A DNA stretch of 64,000 nt from Varibaculum prostatecancerukia (GCF_943169825.2 NZ_OW968402.1:1612001-1676000), one strand, 5' to 3'; shown: positions 8,125 to 17,543, counted from the stretch's first letter. Program-made: numbers and translations. Notes: generated by a model not told the origin, from the sequence alone.

Positions 8125-9042
8125 CTATTTCTTACCGAGCAGCAGATCCTCGTTAAAAGTTCCGTCCTGGTTAATCGGATTGTCAACCAACTTCGCATTG
8201 GAGGCAAACATCGGGGTTCCTATCTGCTGGGATTGCTTACCAGCAGCATCCGCCCACTGTTTTTGCCACTTCTCCAGCAGCGCCGATTGGGGTTCTGCCT
8301 TGAAGGAGTTAATGATCTCGTCTTTAACCCCAACCTTCTTGGCAACTTTCTTGATTTTTTCTAGCGACTTAGCCGGATCAGCCATAATCGTGGAGTTACC
8401 CTGATCCTTCCAACCAGCGTCCTCACCTTTAGCGAACATCACCCCATATCCGGCATCGATCAACGCTTGATGGAACTCCAGCGTTTTCTCTGGCTGAGCT
8501 GCAGCCACCTGCATAGAGGCATTCCCGGCGATAATCGTCCACGGCAGTGCGTGAGTAGCCACTGGATGCAGCACCAGATTAGCTTTACCGTCCTTAGCAA
8601 AAGCCAGGATCTTCTCCCCCAACTGATGTTCTAGGTTCAGACAGGCGGGGCAGCCATAGGAAAACCACATCTCAATAGTGGGAACCCCAGCGGTAGCTTT
8701 ATATACGCCCTTTTGGCCAATCAAAATACCCTGCGCCGCATCAACGGCCTCCTGACCAGAGAGGGCAGCAACTTTTTCCGGGCGCTGACCGGAAAGCACC
8801 GCGCCTGTATTCCCCTGCGCTTCTCCATTTCCGCTCTGCGCAACCAGGTATCCGGCGAGAGCCACCGCGGCCACCACTAGCACCGCAACTATCGCGATCG
8901 CTACCCGTTTTCCGGTTTGCTTACGGCGCGCCGCTTCCCGCTGTGCTTCTACCTGTTTCCAAACCTTTTCTTGTCGCTTTTGCGCGGCTTGAGATGAGGT
9001 CTTAATTTTTCCGGTCTGAAACTTGCCTTTTTTCTGTGCCAT
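8125..9042 (-). CDS. Membrane-anchored DsbA-like thioredoxin-fold protein
   Basis: 305 aa protein with a basic cytoplasmic N-terminus (residues 1-46), one membrane helix (about 47-68, 'VAIAIVAVLVVAAVALAGYL') and an extracytoplasmic thioredoxin-fold domain. The redox motif is CPAC in 'WFSYGCPACLNLEHQL' near residue 131, followed by a DsbA-type helical insertion and a cis-Pro loop, 'QIGTPMF', near residue 274. Actinobacterial relatives oxidise or isomerise disulfides in exported proteins, including sortase-assembled pilins. It follows the membrane Ser/Thr kinase by 116 bp on the same strand and may be cotranscribed with it. Whether it is an oxidase or a reductase cannot be told from sequence. 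Confidence 0.88.
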   Translation of the reverse strand: MAQKKGKFQTGKIKTSSQAAQKRQEKVWKQVEAQREAARRKQTGKRVAIAIVAVLVVAAVALAGYLVAQSGNGEAQGNTGAVLSGQRPEKVAALSGQEAVDAAQGILIGQKGVYKATAGVPTIEMWFSYGCPACLNLEHQLGEKILAFAKDGKANLVLHPVATHALPWTIIAGNASMQVAAAQPEKTLEFHQALIDAGYGVMFAKGEDAGWKDQGNSTIMADPAKSLEKIKKVAKKVGVKDEIINSFKAEPQSALLEKWQKQWADAAGKQSQQIGTPMFASNAKLVDNPINQDGTFNEDLLLGKK

Positions 9043-9158
9043 TGCTTTCCGCTACTACTTTCCTGCGACTTTCCAGTTTTCTGTTTCAAGCATAAACGAG
9101 GACGCGCCTAGCTCCCAGCCTATCCGGGCTTTGATCACCGCAACCCGGGCTAATCAGG

Positions 9159-10919
9159 CTACCAAAGGAAATTTACCACCATATATTCGGCGCCGATGCT
9201 GACTGCCAGTGCCACTACCCCCCAAAACAGACGGGCACCGGCTCCCCCGATCAGGCGCACCATAGAGCCAAACCCCACTCTGAAGGAACGAGAAAAAAAC
9301 GCCACTATCGTGCCAAACAGCGAATACGCCAGGTAGAGCAGCACCCGATAAACCGCCTGTTGTTCGCGCCAGCCCTCGGGCAAAATCCGCTGTGCAGGTT
9401 CCAATAAGAGCACATCCCCGTACTCTCCTATTAGGGTCACGCCCACCCCCACCAGTATGGTCACCACTATTACTCCATGTAGCGGCGCCCATAATGGTTG
9501 GGCTTTGAGCGCCGCACTGGGCGGAGTAACCATTCCCGAAGCCAGTTGCGCATCTCGCATCCGCGCCCTAAACGCCCCAAACAGACCGCAAAAGGCCACT
9601 AAGGCAGTCAGAACTACCGTACCCAGGGATACTGTCAGCGGTGCATGCAGATTATTTTTTAGCGCAAATACTTCGGTAGCCAGCGATAAGGACAGCATTA
9701 AGACCAAACAAGACAACCAGGCGTTAGGTAACTTATTGGGGATATAGCGCGGCTCCCACTGCGCAGGCACCCCGCCAACCCCTCCGGCAACTGCACCGTA
9801 GCCAGGCGCCGACGGCTGCACCCCCGGATCTACGCCGCCCCCCGGATAGTTACTTGCATAGTTACCCGCGGACGCCACCTGATAACCGGCCGGACTGCCA
9901 CTTTCGGGGGGAGCCGGAGGATAAAGCCGAGTAGCTTGACCTGAAGCTGAGGGCGCGGAACTGGGCTCTGATTCCCCTCGGTGTTGAGAAGCAGGCGGAA
10001 AACTGGGAGGAGGCGGCCCCGGATCGGCTGCACCAACATTCGCTGTGTCCAAAGCTGCGGTCCCCGCCCGCGCAAAACCAGAATCATCCGTCAGGTAAGA
10101 ATCTTCCGGCAAGTAATCAGCGGGATCTTTCCCCTCATTAACCGCCCTAAAAGCCGCGATTAGCTGGTCGGGAGTTGCTCGCCGCTCCGGGTCTACCTGG
10201 AAACCAGCCTCAAAAACTCGCTGTAGCGACTGCGGCAATTCCGATAGGTCAGCTTGACCAGTATTTATGCGCCCTAAAACTACTTCGATAGGACCAGAAC
10301 CAAAGGGCGGACGGCCACTGATGCAATAGAGCAACACACACAGCCAAGCCCACCAGTCATCGCGCGGGCGCGCATCCTCGCCCTGAATAAGTTGCGGAGA
10401 AATATATCCGGGAGTTCCCGTGACCAGCCCGGTCGCGGTTAAACGTTCCGCCCCCGGAGTTTGGGAAATCCCAAAATCAATCAACACCGGCCCTTGCTTC
10501 GAGATCATGATATTGGCGGGTTTCACGTCCCGATGCACCACCCCGGCGCTGTGCAGTTCCCGCAAAATCCGTGCCAGCCACTGCGCCAGGTCAATCAAAT
10601 CCGGTAAATCCCAGGTGCCGAATTCGCTCACATCCTGGTCGATAGTCACCCCTTTGATCAGCTCCATAGCCACGTAAGGGGTTTCGCCCTGGGTATTTAC
10701 CTCGAAAACTTTCGCTACCCCCGAGGAGCTAACGCGGTTAATCGCGTCCGCCTCCCGCTGCAGACGTTTGCGGGCATTGGGGTCGCTGGCAATCTGCGGA
10801 TGCAAAAACTTCAAGGCAACTTGGCGACCATCAGGGGCTTCGGCCTGGTAGACCGAGGCCATTCCCCCGGCGCCCAAGGCCTTAATCACCTTGTATCCGC
10901 CAATTTCTTGCGCGACCAC
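9159..10919 (-). CDS. Membrane serine/threonine protein kinase (PknB-like kinase domain)
   Basis: Hanks-type kinase of 586 aa. The kinase domain occupies residues 1-265: glycine loop 'LGAGGMASVYQAE', catalytic Lys in 'VALKFL', catalytic loop 'VHRDVKPANIMIS', DFG in 'VLIDFGISQTPG', and 'GTPGYISPQ' in the activation segment. Residues 270-390 are Pro/Ser/Gly-rich and likely disordered. The C-terminal 190 residues contain about five hydrophobic helices, and no PASTA repeats are present, unlike PknB, so the input is not a PASTA-type peptidoglycan signal. The start is GTG 10919 with GGGAGA 4 bases upstream. It is divergent from the DUF4032 gene at 11033 and upstream of the DsbA-like gene. Confidence 0.92.
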   Translation of the reverse strand: MVAQEIGGYKVIKALGAGGMASVYQAEAPDGRQVALKFLHPQIASDPNARKRLQREADAINRVSSSGVAKVFEVNTQGETPYVAMELIKGVTIDQDVSEFGTWDLPDLIDLAQWLARILRELHSAGVVHRDVKPANIMISKQGPVLIDFGISQTPGAERLTATGLVTGTPGYISPQLIQGEDARPRDDWWAWLCVLLYCISGRPPFGSGPIEVVLGRINTGQADLSELPQSLQRVFEAGFQVDPERRATPDQLIAAFRAVNEGKDPADYLPEDSYLTDDSGFARAGTAALDTANVGAADPGPPPPSFPPASQHRGESEPSSAPSASGQATRLYPPAPPESGSPAGYQVASAGNYASNYPGGGVDPGVQPSAPGYGAVAGGVGGVPAQWEPRYIPNKLPNAWLSCLVLMLSLSLATEVFALKNNLHAPLTVSLGTVVLTALVAFCGLFGAFRARMRDAQLASGMVTPPSAALKAQPLWAPLHGVIVVTILVGVGVTLIGEYGDVLLLEPAQRILPEGWREQQAVYRVLLYLAYSLFGTIVAFFSRSFRVGFGSMVRLIGGAGARLFWGVVALAVSIGAEYMVVNFLW

Positions 10920-11032
10920 TGTCTCCCTAACTGTTAAGCAACTCTCTTTAGCTGATTTTAGCTAACTAGGCTCGCACATTCCCAACCACCTATGCCACAA
11001 TTGTCCTAGCAAAAGTAGAAGGAGGAGGAATA

Positions 11033-12313
11033 GTGCCCGCTATGCAAAAACTTCGAGTCACTACTACGGGGACCTCTTCGTTCTATTCTTTGATTCCTTC
11101 CCTACCCTGGTCACTGCCTCTAGAAGAATGGCCAAATGAGCTATTAGCAGCACTCCCACGTGGTATTTCTCGCCACGTAGTGCGCTTCATCCAGTCTGAG
11201 GGCGAAATTTACGCGGTAAAAGAGATTTCTGAGCGCGATGCATTGCACGAATACCATATGCTGCTACAGCTGCATAGAAAAGAACTACCTGCCGTGTCGG
11301 TGGCGGCAGTAGTCGCCGGACGCAAGGACAAAAACGGGGAAGAACTACCCGCCGCTCTAATCACCAATCACCTGAAGTATTCCCTGCCCTACCGGGTGCT
11401 GCTGTCAAAACAGCTCTCTCAAGGCAATCTCGATCGCGTCCTTGATTCTCTAGTTGCCCTGCTGGTGCGCCTGCACTTATCCGGTTTTTACTGGGGGGAT
11501 GTTTCCTTATCGAACACTCTTTTCCGCCGCGACGCCGGCACCTACGCCGCCTACCTGGTAGATGCGGAAACTGGGCGCTTTTACGACAATATTTCGGATC
11601 GCTCCCGCGAATACGATGTCTCCCTAGGCGCCATGAATATCATCGGGGAACTGATGGATTTGCAGGCCGGAGGCCTGGTAGACGAGGACTTCGATCCGAC
11701 TATAGTCGGCGACTACCTGGAAAAAAGCTACCACGCCCTCTGGAATGATTTAACCGGATCCGAGCGGATTCCCGCCGACGAGATATGGCGAGTAGGGGCG
11801 CGTGCCGACAGGCTGGGACAGCTAGGTTTCGATATTGGCCAAGTAGAGATTGAGTCCGATGAGGACGGGGATTTCTTACGTTTCACCCCGCGAGTCGTAG
11901 AGGCCGGGCATTTCCAACGCCTGGTAAAAGATTTAACCGGCCTGGAAGTCCAAGAGGAACAGGCAAAACGTATCTACACCGATATTTTGACCTATAAACG
12001 GCGCAAGAAACTTGATAAAACTCCCCTGCGACAGGTGGCCAATACCTGGATGGATCGGGTGTATCTGCCCACCATAAACGCGATTCCCGCTGAGCTGCGC
12101 TCAAAACTAGAGCCGGCACAAATCTTCCATGAAGTTTTGGAACACCGCTGGTTCATGTCCGAAAAAGCTAGGCGCCACGTGCATACCCGCAAAGCCGTAA
12201 AAGACTATATCCGCACTCAGTTGGCGGCTCGCCCGGATGAACAAGTAGTCCTTCCGATGCCGCTGACTGCGACCGCCGATATTTCTGATTTTCTAGACCC
12301 GGAAAGAAAATAA
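11033..12313 (+). CDS. DUF4032 family protein with kinase-like (WaaP/LPS-kinase) N-terminus
   Basis: 426 aa cytoplasmic protein, the usual length for the actinobacterial DUF4032 family. The N-terminal half resembles small-molecule kinase folds: 'EIYAVKEISERDALHEY' supplies a Lys and Glu, and 'LSGFYWGDVSLSNTLF' with 'AYLVDAETGRF' resemble the catalytic and metal-binding loops of lipopolysaccharide core kinases. The C-terminal half is the DUF4032 domain proper ('EHRWFMSEKARR'). Substrate and role are unknown. The start is GTG 11033, spaced 5 bases from GGAGGAGG; an ATG three codons later is the alternative. It is divergently transcribed from the Ser/Thr kinase gene and convergent with the histidine kinase at 12407. 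Confidence 0.85.
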   Translation: MPAMQKLRVTTTGTSSFYSLIPSLPWSLPLEEWPNELLAALPRGISRHVVRFIQSEGEIYAVKEISERDALHEYHMLLQLHRKELPAVSVAAVVAGRKDKNGEELPAALITNHLKYSLPYRVLLSKQLSQGNLDRVLDSLVALLVRLHLSGFYWGDVSLSNTLFRRDAGTYAAYLVDAETGRFYDNISDRSREYDVSLGAMNIIGELMDLQAGGLVDEDFDPTIVGDYLEKSYHALWNDLTGSERIPADEIWRVGARADRLGQLGFDIGQVEIESDEDGDFLRFTPRVVEAGHFQRLVKDLTGLEVQEEQAKRIYTDILTYKRRKKLDKTPLRQVANTWMDRVYLPTINAIPAELRSKLEPAQIFHEVLEHRWFMSEKARRHVHTRKAVKDYIRTQLAARPDEQVVLPMPLTATADISDFLDPERK

Positions 12314-12406
12314 CTGCCTTTATTGTGGCCAGCGCCCAGGCTAGTAGTGACAGACTTAGGTGGCATACATCCCGGATATCGGTGCCGATAAACCAGAAAC
12401 CTGCTG

Positions 12407-13729
12407 CTAGTGACGACCGTGACGGCGCCCTACTACTACTAATCCTCCCTGAGGTAAAAGACGATCAGGAGACATCGACTCGGAAACTGCCGCTAAGGAA
12501 ATCGTGAATACTGCCGGCTGCCTGTTGGTAAGCTCTATGCGTCCCCCATCGGCTTCAATTAGATCTTTAGCCAGTGCCAGACCAATCCCGCTGGAGCCAT
12601 GACCGCTAACTCCCCGCCGGAAAATATCGGGAGCGATATCTTCGCTCACGCCCTCGCCCTCGTCAGAGACCTCGACAAAGATGGAGCGCGAGGAGACTCC
12701 TTCGCGGGTAGAAACCGTGACCGTACCCGCCCCATATTTCAAAGAATTTTCCACCAAAGTGGCAATAGCCTGCGAAAGCGAAGAGGGTGTCGCCAGGGGC
12801 AAACGATCGGTTACTTGGTTGTCAAACACAATGCGGCGCCCCACTGCCGTGAACTGTGGCTCCCACTCATCCCGCTGTTGACGGAAAATTTCCTCCATTT
12901 TCACTGCTTGGGTATGGCCATGACTAGACTGCTGAGCCCGTTTCTTCAAGTCTTCGACCACTTGGGTAATGCGTTCTACCTGTTCCAAACAGGCTTCCGC
13001 CTCGGTGCGTACTTCTTCGTCATCGCTTAGATATTGGATTTCTTCTATCCGCATGGAAAGGGCGGTCAAGGGAGTGCGTAACTGGTGAGTAACATCCGAG
13101 GCAAACTGGCGTTCCTTGGCGATCCTGCCCACGATTCTTTCACCGGAGCGAGAAAGTTCCTCGCTGACCAGGTCGATCTCCTCGATTCCAGTAGGCTCTA
13201 TCCGGGCTTGGACCGCACCAGAACCCACCTGTTCTGCCTGAGCAGAAAGATATATTAGGGGCGCTGCCAGGCGCCTTGAACCCCGGAAGGCAAAAATCGT
13301 GCCAGCACCCAATGCCACTGCTCCGCAGATCAGCACCGCGCAGACCGCGCCCACCGACGACCAGATCACCGGTACCGCCGAAGAACGGATAGAAACATAA
13401 AGACCGCCAGCACTGCGGGCATGGGAATACAGTTGCCATTCAGTGTCGACGGAACCAGAATCAAAAATACGCTTTTCCCGCTGGTCAATACGGATTTGGG
13501 ATTCGGGAGCATAGACACGTCGCCACTGCGTAACCGCCTGGCGAGTACGATCCAGATCGTGAACCCCGATCTGATCCAAGTAACGCGAAAGGGTCACCGC
13601 CTGGTTATCCTGAGCCGTCTGGCTGGACTGCCACACGTAGGAGGGCGCCAAAATCGCCAAAGGTAGTCCCAGTAAAGTCAGCGATACTAACACTGACTGG
13701 AAAACCATTAACAGCGCACGGCGGCGCAT
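12407..13729 (-). CDS. Sensor histidine kinase (HisKA/HATPase)
   Basis: 440 aa membrane sensor kinase paired with the response regulator 6 bp upstream. Helix 1 (about residues 8-32) and helix 2 (about 126-152) flank a short extracytoplasmic region of about 95 residues with no recognised sensor domain; a HAMP-like stretch follows. The phosphorylated His is in 'VTHQLRTPLTALS' near residue 216, the N box is 'IATLVENSLKYG', and the G boxes are 'VSDEGEGV' and 'GSSGIGLALAKDL'. The ending after 'AVFTISLA' adds a short basic tail. Its signal is unknown. Confidence 0.92.
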   Translation of the reverse strand: MRRRALLMVFQSVLVSLTLLGLPLAILAPSYVWQSSQTAQDNQAVTLSRYLDQIGVHDLDRTRQAVTQWRRVYAPESQIRIDQREKRIFDSGSVDTEWQLYSHARSAGGLYVSIRSSAVPVIWSSVGAVCAVLICGAVALGAGTIFAFRGSRRLAAPLIYLSAQAEQVGSGAVQARIEPTGIEEIDLVSEELSRSGERIVGRIAKERQFASDVTHQLRTPLTALSMRIEEIQYLSDDEEVRTEAEACLEQVERITQVVEDLKKRAQQSSHGHTQAVKMEEIFRQQRDEWEPQFTAVGRRIVFDNQVTDRLPLATPSSLSQAIATLVENSLKYGAGTVTVSTREGVSSRSIFVEVSDEGEGVSEDIAPDIFRRGVSGHGSSGIGLALAKDLIEADGGRIELTNRQPAVFTISLAAVSESMSPDRLLPQGGLVVVGRRHGRH

Positions 13730-13735
13730 AGCCGG

Positions 13736-14416
13736 CTACTTTCGTTCAGTCTCGAAACGGAAGCCCATTCCCCGCACAGTAGAAATGTAGTACGGATAGG
13801 CAGCGTCATCGCCCAGTTTCCGTCGCAACCAGGAAATATGCATATCCAAAGTCTTGGTTGACCCCGCGGGATCCGAACCCCAAACTTCCTGCATGATTAC
13901 CTGGCGAGGAACTACGTTGCCCGCCTCTTTAATCAGAATGCGTAACAGGTCAAACTCTTTGGCAGTCAGTTGTAGTTCCCGGCCATTTTGGAAAGCGCGG
14001 TGAGCAGAAACATCAATCTTGATGTCCTGTGCCTCTAAGGTGTCGTCTTGGAAGTCGCTGCCAGCGCGGCGTAAAAGAGCGCGCACCCGAGCCAAAAGTT
14101 CTGCCAAGCGGAAAGGCTTAGTTACATAGTCGTCCGCACCCGCGTCTAGACCAACCACCATGTCGACTTCATCGGTGCGAGCAGTTAGCACCAGAATCGG
14201 TACTGAAGATCCTTGGGAGCGAATCTCCCGCGCCACGTCTAACCCATCCATATCAGGCAGACCCAGATCCAGTATCACCAGGTCAGCACCAATTATTTCG
14301 CCGAGAGCCCCGCGGCCGGTGCCATGAGCGCGCACCTCGTAGCCTTCCCGTCCCAGCGCACGTGCCAGAGGTTCGGAGATTGCCGGATCGTCTTCAACAA
14401 GTAAAACTGTAGTCAT
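13736..14416 (-). CDS. OmpR/PhoB-family response regulator
   Basis: 226 aa transcription factor with an N-terminal receiver (phospho-acceptor Asp in 'DLVILDLGLPDMDG' near residue 51, Lys in 'DDYVTKPF') and a C-terminal winged helix ('LTAKEFDLLRILI', 'MHISWLRRKLGDD', ending 'TVRGMGFRFE'). It is the first gene of a two-gene operon with the sensor kinase, which starts 6 bp after its stop. Targets are unknown. The ATG at 14416 is the natural start, since the receiver begins 'TTVLLVEDDP' immediately after it. Confidence 0.95.
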   Translation of the reverse strand: MTTVLLVEDDPAISEPLARALGREGYEVRAHGTGRGALGEIIGADLVILDLGLPDMDGLDVAREIRSQGSSVPILVLTARTDEVDMVVGLDAGADDYVTKPFRLAELLARVRALLRRAGSDFQDDTLEAQDIKIDVSAHRAFQNGRELQLTAKEFDLLRILIKEAGNVVPRQVIMQEVWGSDPAGSTKTLDMHISWLRRKLGDDAAYPYYISTVRGMGFRFETERK

Positions 14417-14477
14417 GTTCCCATAGTAAACTATAAAAATCTTTATCGCCAGCGGGCGTGTACTTTAGATAGTTTTA

Positions 14478-15578
14478 CTATTTCTTTACTGGCGGGGAAG
14501 CCATCTCTAAGGTACTGTGGCGCATCAGCGGCTGGGCTGCGCCTTCAGATTTACCGCGGGTAAGCAACCAGGCTTCGACCTCGCCGAGGCCTTGGAGAGC
14601 TTGAGTTTCTGCCGGGCTTACCGCGAAAAACCCTTGATTATCCAACTCTTTTAACTGTTTGGCAGAGGCGGCATCCATCAGGATTTGCCCGCGGGGAGCG
14701 ATATCTACCAGGCGAGAGGCCAGATTGACCGGGGGACCAAAAATATCGCCGGAACGGGAAACTACCCGCCCATGAACCAGCGAAGCCCGCACCGGTTGCA
14801 GCTCCGGCTCCTTTTTCAACCGCTCCACGATTGCACACACGATATCGGCCGCCACCAACAGTTCATCGGCAACAAACAGAACCGCATCCCCCAGGGTTTT
14901 TACCACCCGCCCTCCGCGAGTAGTAACCACGTCGCGACAGGCCATTTCAAAAGTTTGCACCATATCCGCGAGCGCTGACCCCGTCATAGTGGAAGAGCGG
15001 CGGGTATAGGCAACCATATCTACGAACCCCATACACCGATCTAGGGGATAAGAATCGGAAGCAGTTTCTTTCCCCTCCCGCATCTCTACTTCTCGGTTGG
15101 TGTTAAGCAGTAGATACGCCATTTGCCTGCGCCAGGCATAGCCCAGTTGGGATTGCAAAAGATCTATGTATTGATCAATTTCATCGAGGGCTACTAGGCG
15201 CGCCTTGGTGTCATCCAGACCCATGCGGTCTTGAAAATCAGTCACAATCGCCTCTAGCTGCCACAGCGCCAGCCGCTCGGCCAAATAGGATTGTGCCCGC
15301 AATAGTGAAGTTACGGCACCGGGTGAAAGCGCGCCCTCGCTAATCTCTTGAATCCAGCCCTTGACCGCTTGCGCGTCTTGTTCAGTGAACATATAGGCGT
15401 CCGGATCTGCCTTGGGAAAGCCACAGGAAGTCCAGAAACCTTCTACGACCTTCATCTCGACTCCCAAATGATCTGCCATCTCCCGCATAGTCATAGTGGG
15501 AGCGCCCCCGATTAGTTTCCACACCGGGCGCATCACGGTATTGCGCGCAATTTGGGCAGCAGACATGGATTCACTCAC
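14478..15578 (-). CDS. Class III adenylate/guanylate cyclase
   Basis: 366 aa soluble enzyme expected to make cAMP or cGMP. Residues 1-165 resemble the autoinhibitory regulatory domain found before the catalytic domain in mycobacterial pH-sensing cyclases such as Rv1264 (helix-rich, 'TEQDAQAVKGWIQEI'). The catalytic domain is at about 185-345: 'GFVDMVAYTRRSS' gives the first metal Asp, 'VVKTLGDAVLFVAD' the second, and 'DIFGPPVNLASRLVD' the substrate and transition-state segment with Asn and Arg. It lies 61 bp downstream of nothing on its own strand but upstream of the OmpR-type regulator; coexpression is possible. No cAMP-receptor gene is in the window. Confidence 0.92.
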   Translation of the reverse strand: MSESMSAAQIARNTVMRPVWKLIGGAPTMTMREMADHLGVEMKVVEGFWTSCGFPKADPDAYMFTEQDAQAVKGWIQEISEGALSPGAVTSLLRAQSYLAERLALWQLEAIVTDFQDRMGLDDTKARLVALDEIDQYIDLLQSQLGYAWRRQMAYLLLNTNREVEMREGKETASDSYPLDRCMGFVDMVAYTRRSSTMTGSALADMVQTFEMACRDVVTTRGGRVVKTLGDAVLFVADELLVAADIVCAIVERLKKEPELQPVRASLVHGRVVSRSGDIFGPPVNLASRLVDIAPRGQILMDAASAKQLKELDNQGFFAVSPAETQALQGLGEVEAWLLTRGKSEGAAQPLMRHSTLEMASPPVKK

Positions 15579-15749
15579 CCTACAACCTTAAGGTGAACAG
15601 CCTCACTTTTTCCAGCAGACCAGGCAGTGCCACCCGCTTTGGCAGAAACTTTTCTTTTTCACGGCTTCGCTACCTCGATTTGCTCCGGTAGCACTGTTTT
15701 TCCATAGGTTTTATTCCCTGCCGCCATTGTGCCTTTTAAAATAGAGGCT

Positions 15750-16493
15750 ATGACTGATCACTTAGTCTTGGCCTCCGCCTCTAGCGCGCGGGTAAAAGTG
15801 CTGACCGGGGCGGGTATCACCCCCTTGGTTTGGGCAGCCGATATTGATGAGGACGCGGTGCGCGCCACCTTGGCTAACGCTGCGCCACCCGAGGTAGTTA
15901 CGGCTTTAGCCCAGGCGAAAGCCCGACACATAGCCCAGCTAATAACCAAAACCAGCAGGCGTCGCCGAGAATGTTTGCAACTCAACCAGACCACTTTGAA
16001 CGCACTTGCCGGGCTAGAAACAGGTGAGCGCCTGGCGGTAGTGGGATGCGATTCCATGTTGCTGCTAAACGGCAAATTACGAGGTAAACCCCATAGTCTC
16101 GAGCGCGCCCTCGCTCAGATTCATGAACTTTCCGGGGCGTCCCCGGTGCTTTTCACCGGCCACTGCGCGATCGCCCTCACCCGCACTAATAGTGGCTTTA
16201 CCTGGGAAAAAGAGGTGCAGGGCCACTCGGAGGCCACTCTGTATTTCAGCGAAATCAGCAATAGAGAGGCGCGCGCCTACGCGGATAGCAAAGAACCTTT
16301 GGAAGTAGCGGGCGGTTTTACCATTGATGGATTGGGAGGAGCCTTTATTGACTCTATTAAGGGCGACCCACATGGCATTATTGGAATTTCTTTGCCATTA
16401 GTGCGTAAACTATTAACCGAACTTGGCTTTTTTTGGCCAAATTTATGGAAGGGCTTACCAAATCAAGCCCCAACAGATAAGGTTGAGTTATGA
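15750..16493 (+). CDS. maf: Maf-like nucleotide pyrophosphatase
   Basis: House-cleaning enzyme that hydrolyses non-canonical or modified nucleoside triphosphates to monophosphates; implicated in septum control in other bacteria. 247 aa from ATG 15750, which has AGAGG 4 bases upstream; a GTG at 15729 is a weaker alternative. Family motifs are 'ASASSARVKVL' at the N-terminus, 'VGCDSMLLLNG' near residue 99, 'GHCAIAL', and 'VAGGFTIDGLGGAF' near residue 194. A run of about 35 residues (70-100, 'KTSRRRRECLQLNQ…') is longer than in short Maf proteins, as usual in actinobacteria. The stop overlaps the dapD start by 4 bp (ATGA), implying coupled translation. Confidence 0.93.
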   Translation: MTDHLVLASASSARVKVLTGAGITPLVWAADIDEDAVRATLANAAPPEVVTALAQAKARHIAQLITKTSRRRRECLQLNQTTLNALAGLETGERLAVVGCDSMLLLNGKLRGKPHSLERALAQIHELSGASPVLFTGHCAIALTRTNSGFTWEKEVQGHSEATLYFSEISNREARAYADSKEPLEVAGGFTIDGLGGAFIDSIKGDPHGIIGISLPLVRKLLTELGFFWPNLWKGLPNQAPTDKVEL

Positions 16494-17473
16494 GTGAACG
16501 AAAAGCACGCGGGGTAGGCCTCGCAACCGTCAGCGAAAGTGGTCAAACCCTGGACGTTTGGTATCCGCGTCCTTACCTGGGTGACCAGCCAAATGAAACC
16601 GATCAGGAATTAATCCACAAACTAAGTCAGATTGAAGGGCGCGACGAGGGGCGTGGGGTTAACCGCACGGTCACCGTAGTCACTATCGATTTAGACGAGT
16701 CCGCCAGTTCGACTGCCGACGCCTACTTGCGTCTGCATCTACTGTCCCACCGCCTAGTAAAGCCCAACACCATCAACTTGGATGGAATTTTTGCGCGGCT
16801 TCCTACCGTTGCCTGGACAACGGAAGGTCCCTGCGCGGTCGAGGACTTCGAAAATACCCGTATGCGGATGCGTCTGGGTTACGGACACCCGATTCACCTG
16901 CTCAGCGTGGATAAGTTCCCCCCAATGGTGAACTACATTATCCCCTCCGGAGTGCGCATTGCTGATGGCGCGAAAGTTCGTCTCGGAGCCTATCTGTCAC
17001 CGGGCACCACCGTGATGCACGCGGCTTTCGTTAACTTCAATGCCGGCACCTTAGGAGCCTGCCTGATTGAAGGACGGGTTGCACAAGGGGTAGTTATCGA
17101 TGACGGCTCTGATATTGGAGGCGGCGCCTCTACCGAAAGCACGCTCTCAGGTGAAACCGGGCAACAGATTTCCCTAGGGAAACGCTGCTTGCTGGGTGCC
17201 AACTCTGGGCTAGGAATCGCCCTCGGCGATGACTGCATGGTTGCCCCTGGCTTGAACCTGACTGCCAGCACCAAAGTTTCGGTGCTCCCCCACGCGGGGG
17301 TGGCGCCCTCCGCCGAAGGTTACTTCGCGGAGCCAGTAGTGGTTCCCGCCTCCGAGCTTTCTGGAGCTTCGGACGTGATCTTCCGCCGCAACTCCCAATC
17401 GGGTCGGGTTGAAGCCCTGCCGCGCGCTGGCAAAGAAATCAAGCTGGCGACCGCCGCCCGCATCAACCCGTAA
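16490..17473 (+). CDS. dapD: 2,3,4,5-tetrahydropyridine-2,6-dicarboxylate N-succinyltransferase
   Basis: Transfers succinyl from succinyl-CoA to tetrahydrodipicolinate in lysine and meso-diaminopimelate synthesis, supplying peptidoglycan cross-bridges. 327 aa, the size of the actinobacterial DapD type. The N-terminal ~120 residues are the family-specific globular domain and residues 140-280 form a left-handed beta-helix of hexapeptide turns ('SGVRIADGAKVRLGAYLSPG', 'NFNAGTLGACLIEG', 'LGKRCLLGANSGLGI'). It overlaps maf by 4 bp and is followed by a strong terminator. dapE and other dap genes are not in the window. Confidence 0.95.
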   Translation: MSERKARGVGLATVSESGQTLDVWYPRPYLGDQPNETDQELIHKLSQIEGRDEGRGVNRTVTVVTIDLDESASSTADAYLRLHLLSHRLVKPNTINLDGIFARLPTVAWTTEGPCAVEDFENTRMRMRLGYGHPIHLLSVDKFPPMVNYIIPSGVRIADGAKVRLGAYLSPGTTVMHAAFVNFNAGTLGACLIEGRVAQGVVIDDGSDIGGGASTESTLSGETGQQISLGKRCLLGANSGLGIALGDDCMVAPGLNLTASTKVSVLPHAGVAPSAEGYFAEPVVVPASELSGASDVIFRRNSQSGRVEALPRAGKEIKLATAARINP

Positions 17474-17508
17474 AATCAACAATCCGGATTTTTCCGGAGC
17501 CAAGTAAT

Positions 17509-17543
17509 AATCCGCGTACCGATCCCGGTGCGCGGATTTTTAC
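17509..17543 (+). terminator. Intrinsic terminator of maf-dapD
   Basis: AATCCGCGTACCG at 17509-17521 pairs with CGGTGCGCGGATT at 17526-17538 (12 of 13 pairs plus a wobble), followed by a T-run. It sits 36 bp after the dapD stop. Confidence 0.88.
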
